Below, in pieces: positions 58,016-64,000 of a stretch of 64,000 nucleotides of DNA. The DNA comes from Jeotgalicoccus marinus DSM 19772 (GTDB lineage Bacteria; Bacillota; Bacilli; Staphylococcales; Salinicoccaceae). The translations under genes were made by a program, and so were the position numbers. The notes below the pieces were generated by a model. It was not told where the DNA came from and made no database searches. It was given only the letters and a program-made list of their open reading frames with translations. The stretch spans positions 210,779 through 274,778 of the forward strand of contig NZ_KE384460.1 in NCBI RefSeq assembly GCF_000425825.1, written 5' to 3'. Position 1 is the stretch's first letter. Each line of letters begins with the position of its first letter.

Positions 58016-58025
58016 GAGTTTAATT

Positions 58026-58973
58026 ATGACAAAAATAATATTTATGGGTACACCTGATTTTTCGGTGCCAATTTTAAAAGAACTTCAAAAAGAATACGGT
58101 GTTGATTTAGTTATCTCTCAACCTGCTAGACCAGTCGGCAGAAAAAAAGTGCTGACAGATCCACCCGTTGCAGTTGCAGCTAAATTGCTCGGTATAGAGG
58201 TGTATCAACCAGAAACAATGCAGACTGATGAAGCCCTTCAAAAGGTAAGTGACATTGAGCCAGACCTAATTATCACCGCTGCATTTGGGCAATTATTACC
58301 TGAAAGCGTTCTAGAAGTACCAAGATACGGTGCCTTAAATGTGCATGCTTCACTCCTACCTAAACATAGAGGGGGTGCACCCATTCACCGTGCGATCATG
58401 AGCGGTGACTCACATACTGGTGTGACGATTATGTATATGGCGAAAAAACTAGATGCAGGGGATATTATTAGTAGCGAGCGTATTGAAATCAAAGATGAAG
58501 ATGATACGGGTACCTTATTTAATAAATTAAGTTATGTCGGTGCATCTTTATTGATGAAAACTTTACCTTCAGTTTTAAGTGGAGAAAATGAGAGAACAGA
58601 ACAAGATCATGACGCAGCAACTTTCAGTGCTAACATTTCTAAAAAGGATGAAATCATTGACTTTACTAAAGACGCAAGAGATGTCTTTAATACAATTAGA
58701 GGCTTAAATCCATGGCCTGTTGGACATACGACCTTAGATGATAAACGCTTAAAAATATTTAGTGCGTCCTTAACAAATGAAACAACAAACAAGCCTGCTG
58801 GAACAATTGTCAAACTGTCTGACGATGGCTTTTTAGTAGCGACAGGAGATGGTTTACTCATCAATTTAACAGAAGTACAACTCGCTGGTAAAAAGCGTGT
58901 AAAAGCCTTAGATTTTATAAATAATCAAAAGAACCTAATAGGGGAAAGACTAGGGGTGGATCATGACAGTTAG
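58026..58973 (+). CDS. fmt: Methionyl-tRNA formyltransferase
   Basis: Formylates initiator Met-tRNA using formyl-tetrahydrofolate. The catalytic motif is NVHASLLPKHRGGAPIHRAI (Asn-His...), followed by GVTIMYMAKKLDAGD. The C-terminal domain has GLNPWPVGHTTLDDKRLKIF. It has 315 residues. GGAGTTTAATT precedes the ATG, and the 3' end overlaps rsmB by 11 nt. Confidence 0.97.
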   Translation: MTKIIFMGTPDFSVPILKELQKEYGVDLVISQPARPVGRKKVLTDPPVAVAAKLLGIEVYQPETMQTDEALQKVSDIEPDLIITAAFGQLLPESVLEVPRYGALNVHASLLPKHRGGAPIHRAIMSGDSHTGVTIMYMAKKLDAGDIISSERIEIKDEDDTGTLFNKLSYVGASLLMKTLPSVLSGENERTEQDHDAATFSANISKKDEIIDFTKDARDVFNTIRGLNPWPVGHTTLDDKRLKIFSASLTNETTNKPAGTIVKLSDDGFLVATGDGLLINLTEVQLAGKKRVKALDFINNQKNLIGERLGVDHDS

Positions 58974-60264
58974 AGCAATTGCACTCGACTTATTCGAGGC
59001 TGTAATAACGGATAAGGCCTATAGTAATATCGCCTTAAATGAAGCCTTAAGATATGAAGACCTATCAACTGAAGATAAGGGACTTTTGACTGAAATACTA
59101 TATGGTACCTTACAAAGAAAGTTGACTTTAGAGCACTTTATTAAGCCATTTGTTAGGACTAAGTTAAAACGTTGGCAAAGACACTTACTCCTTATAAGTG
59201 TCTATCAATTAGAATATCTAGATAGAGTACCGGATTATGCGGTTATCAATGAAGCGGTGGAAATCGCTAAAGATGAAGGTGGTCCGGGCTCAGCTAAACA
59301 AATTAACGGGATATTAAGAGCTTACTTAAGAAGTGAACGTCCTGGTTTTACAAATATTAAAGACGATGCACACAGGTTATCATTAATGTATAGCATGCCT
59401 AAATGGATTATTAGACATTGGTTTAAACATTATAGTTATGATGAAACTGAAAAGATTTTAGATGCATTGAATGAGCGTCCACAAATGTATTTAAGAACGA
59501 ATAAGAAATTAATTGATAGAGATGATTTAATCAAAACATTAACCGCTGAAGGATACATGGTGGCACCATCAGACTTGCATCCCGATGCGATTCGTTTCAA
59601 TGGACAAAATATTACTTTATCCCAAAGTTATAAAGATGGACTGTTTGCAATACAAGATGTTTCTTCGATGTTTGTAGCTATGGCGCTAAAACCAGAAGAT
59701 AATGATGTAATATTAGATGCATGTAGTGCACCAGGCGGTAAAGGCATGCATGCTTTAGAGTCGATGCATGGTGGAGAAGTCGTTTTCGCTGACTTACATG
59801 ACCACAAAATTACATTGATTAACAATGAAGCAACACGTCTAAAACATACCAATTATCAAGCGTTATCAGCAGATGCGAAAAGTTTTGATTACGGTAGACA
59901 GTTTGACCGCATTATTGTTGATGCACCGTGTTCAGGACTCGGTGTAATTAAGCGAAAACCTGAAATTAAATATGAACGATCTTCTGACAGTATAGAAGAA
60001 CTCGTTGAATTACAATTAGAAATACTGGATAATGTAAAAAAACACTTAAAACCTGGTGGGATTTTAATCTATTCAACGTGTACCATTCATCAGTTGGAGA
60101 ATGAAAATGTTGCTTTTACCTTCAAAAAGAAACACGACGACATAGAGTTTGATGATTTCTCCATTCCAGCTTTTGATTTTACCGGACCGTACCGACAAAT
60201 CTTACCCTATGAACATGATACAGATGGCTTTTTTATAGCAAGATTTAAGAAGTCACAAAGTTGA
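58963..60264 (+). CDS. rsmB: 16S rRNA (cytosine-967 C5) methyltransferase
   Basis: The N-terminal NusB-like helical domain (residues 1-140) is followed by the SAM domain with DACSAPGGKGMHALE (about residues 246-260). The two catalytic cysteines are in DAPCSGLGVIKRKPEIK and YSTCTIHQLENE. It has 433 residues. AGGGGTG lies within the end of fmt. In relatives rlmN lies next; here stp follows after 22 nt. Confidence 0.96.
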   Translation: MTVRAIALDLFEAVITDKAYSNIALNEALRYEDLSTEDKGLLTEILYGTLQRKLTLEHFIKPFVRTKLKRWQRHLLLISVYQLEYLDRVPDYAVINEAVEIAKDEGGPGSAKQINGILRAYLRSERPGFTNIKDDAHRLSLMYSMPKWIIRHWFKHYSYDETEKILDALNERPQMYLRTNKKLIDRDDLIKTLTAEGYMVAPSDLHPDAIRFNGQNITLSQSYKDGLFAIQDVSSMFVAMALKPEDNDVILDACSAPGGKGMHALESMHGGEVVFADLHDHKITLINNEATRLKHTNYQALSADAKSFDYGRQFDRIIVDAPCSGLGVIKRKPEIKYERSSDSIEELVELQLEILDNVKKHLKPGGILIYSTCTIHQLENENVAFTFKKKHDDIEFDDFSIPAFDFTGPYRQILPYEHDTDGFFIARFKKSQS

Positions 60265-60286
60265 TCAACGGAAGTGAGGGTTTACC

Positions 60287-61033
60287 TTGGAAGTAACTTC
60301 GAAAAGTATATGTGGACAATTCAGAGAAATAAATGAAGATATGACAGGTTTTTTTACCAACCAAACCGGCCAACAACTGCTGTTAATAGCTGATGGTATG
60401 GGCGGGCACCAATATGGTGAAGTGGCGAGTCAATTCGTACATGATAAAATTAAGCACGCTTGGGAAGAGAAGAATTTATTTAATATAGATGAGGCTGAAG
60501 CATTTTTAAGAGACCTCGTCGTAAAGACCAACCGTGAACTGTATGACTATCAGGAAGAAAACACTAAGTATAAAGGTATGGGCACGACCTTGGTATTAGT
60601 TGCTGTTATAGATACGAGTATGCTCGTCTTGAATGTTGGTGATTCGAGGGCTTATGTTATGAACAATCGTAAGATTGATCAGATTACAGAAGATCATACT
60701 TTCGTTAATGTACTTGTTGCCAGTGGTGAGATTACTAAAGAAGAAGCTTTATCGCACCCGAGACGTAATTTGATTACGCGTGCTATGGGTACTGAACCGA
60801 TGATTCAAGCCGATGTCTTCCGATTAAGAGCACGTCAGTATGACTATGCCTTACTTGCGACAGATGGATTAACGGATATTTTACGACCGGACGAAATTCA
60901 TAAGTTGATGTACAGTGCTAAGCTCAACTTAGAAGAAAAGGCAGAACACCTAGTTCAATCAGCAGAGGACAATCAATCTCGAGATAATATTAGTATTGTC
61001 GTTGCTGACTTGAGACGAGGTGACGGGAATTGA
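60287..61033 (+). CDS. stp: PP2C-type serine/threonine phosphatase
   Basis: Dephosphorylates targets of the PASTA kinase encoded next. Metal-binding motifs: NEDMTG, LIADGMGGHQYGEVAS (about residues 34-49), LNVGDSRAY, LATDGLTD and DNQSRDNISIVV. It has 248 residues. The TTG start follows GGAAGTGAGGG. It overlaps prkC by 4 nt, so phosphatase and kinase are made together. Confidence 0.95.
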   Translation: MEVTSKSICGQFREINEDMTGFFTNQTGQQLLLIADGMGGHQYGEVASQFVHDKIKHAWEEKNLFNIDEAEAFLRDLVVKTNRELYDYQEENTKYKGMGTTLVLVAVIDTSMLVLNVGDSRAYVMNNRKIDQITEDHTFVNVLVASGEITKEEALSHPRRNLITRAMGTEPMIQADVFRLRARQYDYALLATDGLTDILRPDEIHKLMYSAKLNLEEKAEHLVQSAEDNQSRDNISIVVADLRRGDGN

Positions 61034-63009
61034 TCGGAAAAGTAGTGTCAGAGCGTTATAAAATAGAAAAATATCTCGGCGGCGGCATGAGTTCAGTCTA
61101 TCAGGCTAAAGATATAATTTTAGATAGAGACGTCGTTGTTAAAATGATTAAATCTGATCCGTTAGACAAAGAGAAGTCAGTAAGAAGATTTCAAAGAGAA
61201 GTGGAGAGTACAATCCAGCTTTCTCATCCGAATATTGTGAGCGTAATCGATGTGGATGACACTGAAGAATATCATATTCTTGTGACTGAAGTCGTCCACG
61301 GGCCAAACTTAAAAGCGTACATTATGAAAAACAATCCTTTAGATATCGATGAAATAGTCAGTATTGCAATGATGACTTTAAAGGGTATAGAACATGCTCA
61401 TGATAGAGGGATTATTCACCGAGATATCAAACCTCAAAATTTACTTTTAGATGAAAAAGGCAGAATCAAAATTACTGATTTTGGTATTGCTAAAGCACTG
61501 AGTGAGACGCGCATGACTGAAACCAATCAAGTCATAGGGTCGGTACAATATATTTCACCTGAACAAGCGAAAGGGCAAAATACTGATGAACGTACGGATA
61601 TATATTCTTTTGGCATTATGCTATTTGAATTGTTAACAGGACGTTTACCATATGAAGCTGAGACAGCTGTTTCCGTTGCTTTAAAACACATCTCAGATCC
61701 TTTTCCGGACATCAATGATTACAGAGAAATTCCAATCGGTTTAAAAAATATTGTTATGAAGTGTACAGAGAAAGATCCAAGAGATCGTTATCGTCACGCA
61801 AATGACGTACTTTCTGCACTCGTACATTATAAAGATATGACAGAACCATATCAGCCGGTTAAAAAAATCACCCAAGACAAGACGGTCGTAACTCCGCCGG
61901 TTGTCCCAGTTAAGAAAGAAGAGAAAACAGCGCCTAAACAACAAATGGCAAACTCTCAAGTTGTGAATGAACCAAAAGAAGAAAAACTAAAAAAGAAAAG
62001 GCGTAAGTGGCCTTGGATTGCTTTACTTATCTTCTTGTTGTTAGCAAGTTCAGCAAGTGCAGCCTTCTTCTTATGGGATAGAATACCGCCGACTGTAGAG
62101 ATTGAGAACCTACAAAATATGACAGTCGAAGAAGCTGAATCTTACCTTGAATCGGAGTCTCTGGTCTTAGGTGAGATAGAGGAGACCTATGACGATAACT
62201 TTGAAGAGGGTACAATTATAGAAACGACGCCAGTTTCTGGATCCGAAGTTGAAAGAGAAAGTGAAATCGATTTTCTAGTAAGTTTAGGAAAACAACCATT
62301 TACAGTTGAAGATTATACAGGTGCGAACTTTGAAGAAACCAAAGCAGCTTTAGAAGAAGCTGGTTTTTCAAATGTGGTCGCTGAGTATGAATATTCTGAT
62401 CAAGAAGTGGGTACAGTGCTTAGTCAATCTATCGAACAAGATGAAGAAGTTTATCCAGAAGAAGAGACGATGACTTTGACAGTTTCAGAAGGACATGAAC
62501 CAATACCAATCACTAACTATACAGGTACGGACTTTGACACTGCTAAGTCAGAATTAGAAGCTCAAGGTTTCATCGTAAATGTGACAACAGAAGTTTACAG
62601 TGATTCAGTAGCAGAAGGTGCGATAGTTTCTCAAGACCCTTCTTATGGAGATTTTTTACCTGGATCACAAATTAATGTTATCGTGTCATTAGGAGAAGCA
62701 CCGCCAGAAGAAACGACCTATCAAATTTCACTAAATCTACCATATCCTGAATCATCAATATCTGGTTCTGAAAGTTCAGATTCAAAATCAGAATCAGAGA
62801 GTGACTCTGAAGAAGAGGAATCTGAACCTGTGGATGCAAAAATTTATATTGACGATAAGGATAATGATATAGGTGAAGTAGCAGAGACGATAGAAATTAC
62901 CGAAGATACGAATCACACAATTTCTCTAGTCCTTGAAGAAGGACAGGATGGATCATACAAAGTAGAAGTTGATGGTGAAGAAGTTATAAATGAAACAGTT
63001 GAAAATTAA
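61030..63009 (+). CDS. prkC: PASTA-domain serine/threonine kinase PrkC/Stk1
   Basis: Membrane kinase that senses peptidoglycan fragments or lipid II and tunes wall synthesis and division. The kinase domain (residues 1-270) has GGGMSSVYQAKD, the catalytic HRDIKPQNLL, DFG and SPEQAKG. A juxtamembrane basic region precedes one helix (about 326-346), then three PASTA repeats (about 355-553). After them comes a Ser/Asp/Glu-rich stretch and a C-terminal beta-like region of about 80 residues. It has 659 residues and a TTG start. oleT follows instead of rsgA. Confidence 0.95.
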   Translation: MIGKVVSERYKIEKYLGGGMSSVYQAKDIILDRDVVVKMIKSDPLDKEKSVRRFQREVESTIQLSHPNIVSVIDVDDTEEYHILVTEVVHGPNLKAYIMKNNPLDIDEIVSIAMMTLKGIEHAHDRGIIHRDIKPQNLLLDEKGRIKITDFGIAKALSETRMTETNQVIGSVQYISPEQAKGQNTDERTDIYSFGIMLFELLTGRLPYEAETAVSVALKHISDPFPDINDYREIPIGLKNIVMKCTEKDPRDRYRHANDVLSALVHYKDMTEPYQPVKKITQDKTVVTPPVVPVKKEEKTAPKQQMANSQVVNEPKEEKLKKKRRKWPWIALLIFLLLASSASAAFFLWDRIPPTVEIENLQNMTVEEAESYLESESLVLGEIEETYDDNFEEGTIIETTPVSGSEVERESEIDFLVSLGKQPFTVEDYTGANFEETKAALEEAGFSNVVAEYEYSDQEVGTVLSQSIEQDEEVYPEEETMTLTVSEGHEPIPITNYTGTDFDTAKSELEAQGFIVNVTTEVYSDSVAEGAIVSQDPSYGDFLPGSQINVIVSLGEAPPEETTYQISLNLPYPESSISGSESSDSKSESESDSEEEESEPVDAKIYIDDKDNDIGEVAETIEITEDTNHTISLVLEEGQDGSYKVEVDGEEVINETVEN

Positions 63010-63016
63010 GTAAATA

Positions 63017-63046
63017 TTGGCATTGGCTTTACTGTTTATATATAAT
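63017..63046 (+). promoter_or_regulatory. Promoter of oleT
   Basis: TTGGCA (63017-63022), 18 bp, perfect TATAAT (63041-63046). Tandem ATTGGC ATTGGC (63016-63027) overlaps the -35 and could be an operator. The leader would be about 27 nt with GGAGGA 8 nt before the ATG. Confidence 0.75.
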
Positions 63047-63079
63047 GGTGGAGTACATTCGAATTGGAGGAATGAAATT

Positions 63080-64000
63080 ATGGCAACACTTAAGAGGGAT
63101 AAGGGCCTAGATAATACTTTGAAAGTATTAAAGCAAGGTTATCTTTACACAACAAATCAGAGAAATCGTCTAAACACATCAGTTTTCCAAACTAAAGCAC
63201 TCGGTGGTAAACCATTCGTAGTTGTGACTGGTAAGGAAGGCGCTGAAATGTTCTACAACAATGATGTTGTTCAACGTGAAGGCATGTTACCTAAACGTAT
63301 CGTTAATACGCTTTTTGGTAAAGGTGCAATCCATACGGTAGATGGTAAAAAACACGTAGACAGAAAAGCATTGTTCATGAGCTTGATGACTGAAGGTAAC
63401 TTGAATTATGTACGAGAATTAACGCGTACATTATGGCATGCGAACACACAACGTATGGAAAGTATGGATGAGGTAAATATTTACCGTGAATCTATCGTAC
63501 TACTTACAAAAGTAGGAACACGTTGGGCAGGCGTTCAAGCACCACCTGAAGATATCGAAAGAATCGCAACAGACATGGACATCATGATCGATTCATTTAG
63601 AGCACTTGGTGGTGTCTTTAAAGGTTACAAGGCATCAAAAGAAGCACGTCGTCGTGTTGAAGATTGGTTAGAAGAACAAATTATTGAGACTCGTAAAGGG
63701 AATATTCATCCACCAGAAGGTACAGCACTTTACGAATTTGCACATTGGGAAGACTACTTAGGTAACCCAATGGACTCAAGAACTTGTGCGATTGACTTAA
63801 TGAACACATTCCGCCCATTAATCGCAATCAACAGATTCGTTTCATTCGGTTTACACGCGATGAACGAAAACCCAATCACACGTGAAAAAATTAAATCAGA
63901 ACCTGACTATGCATATAAATTCGCTCAAGAAGTTCGTCGTTACTATCCATTCGTTCCATTCCTTCCAGGTAAAGCGAAAGTAGACATCGACTTCCAAGGC
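63080..64000 (+). CDS. oleT: Fatty acid decarboxylating cytochrome P450 OleT (CYP152), 5' part
   Basis: CYP152 peroxygenase that uses H2O2 to turn Cn fatty acids into Cn-1 terminal alkenes and some hydroxy acids. From memory the N-terminus (MATLKRDKGLDNTLKVLKQG) and the rest match OleT of Jeotgalicoccus nearly residue for residue. The key residues are at their published positions: Phe 79, His 85 (which favours decarboxylation over hydroxylation) and Arg 245 (which binds the carboxylate, in MNTFRPLIAINR). 307 of about 422 residues are present; the haem cysteine lies beyond the window. Codons (CGT for Arg) resemble highly expressed genes such as typA, so it does not look foreign. Confidence 0.95.
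   Translation, partial: MATLKRDKGLDNTLKVLKQGYLYTTNQRNRLNTSVFQTKALGGKPFVVVTGKEGAEMFYNNDVVQREGMLPKRIVNTLFGKGAIHTVDGKKHVDRKALFMSLMTEGNLNYVRELTRTLWHANTQRMESMDEVNIYRESIVLLTKVGTRWAGVQAPPEDIERIATDMDIMIDSFRALGGVFKGYKASKEARRRVEDWLEEQIIETRKGNIHPPEGTALYEFAHWEDYLGNPMDSRTCAIDLMNTFRPLIAINRFVSFGLHAMNENPITREKIKSEPDYAYKFAQEVRRYYPFVPFLPGKAKVDIDFQG

Overview
The window is a low-GC Firmicutes chromosome segment from the family Staphylococcaceae, and Jeotgalicoccus is the best guess. Gene order follows the Staphylococcus aureus/Bacillus core almost gene for gene. The last, truncated gene reads as the fatty-acid decarboxylating P450 OleT (CYP152 family), the hallmark 1-alkene enzyme of Jeotgalicoccus. All identifications come from reading the sequence and from family knowledge; no database search was run.

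Layout. 1-2660: end of a leucine/isoleucine operon (leuC 3' part, leuD, ilvA) closed by a palindromic terminator. 2695-9976: conserved genes (DUF1054, suhB, a NERD-domain gene that needs a -1 frameshift, ylaF, typA, ylaH, a YlaL-like gene, ylaN, ftsW). 10093-17887: haem A synthesis and the caa3 cytochrome c oxidase (ctaA divergent from ctaB-C-D-E-F, then ctaG and a CtaM-like gene). 18004-25848: yugN, ylbF, glpQ, ylbG, an unknown gene, rsmD, coaD, tmcAL, yceD-rpmF, a GNAT gene, bshC. 25933-43008: division and wall cluster (mraZ with its operator, rsmH, ftsL, pbp1, mraY, murD, divIB, ftsA, ftsZ, pgeF, ylmE, sepF, yggT, ylmH, divIVA, T-box ileS). 43012-51618: lspA, an rluD-type gene, and the PyrR-attenuated pyrimidine operon pyrR-P-B-C-K-D-F-E. 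51621-63009: a small GC-rich repeat cluster, rqcH, then gmk, rpoZ, coaBC, priA, fmt, rsmB, stp and prkC. 63017-64000: a strong promoter and the first 307 codons of oleT.

Most genes are packed into operons with short overlaps or SD-spaced gaps, and intrinsic terminators mark the unit ends. Regulation visible in sequence includes three tandem TGTGG repeats 10 bp apart upstream of mraZ, an isoleucine T-box, a PyrR attenuator with a UUCG-capped terminator, and several sigma-A type promoters.

Main points of interest: (1) the NERD-domain gene is split between two frames at an A-AAA-AAG heptamer followed 4 nt later by a 9-bp GC-rich stem, which suggests programmed -1 frameshifting, although a one-base homopolymer deletion is the rival explanation; (2) oleT sits directly after the PASTA kinase gene under its own promoter, where Bacillus and Staphylococcus have rsgA; (3) genes usual at these loci are absent from their positions (pycA, carAB, def, rlmN); (4) a GC-rich degenerate tandem repeat follows pyrE; (5) FtsA, DivIB, CtaC and PrkC carry long acidic tails or linkers. 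No tRNA, rRNA, CRISPR, insertion sequence or prophage gene was seen.
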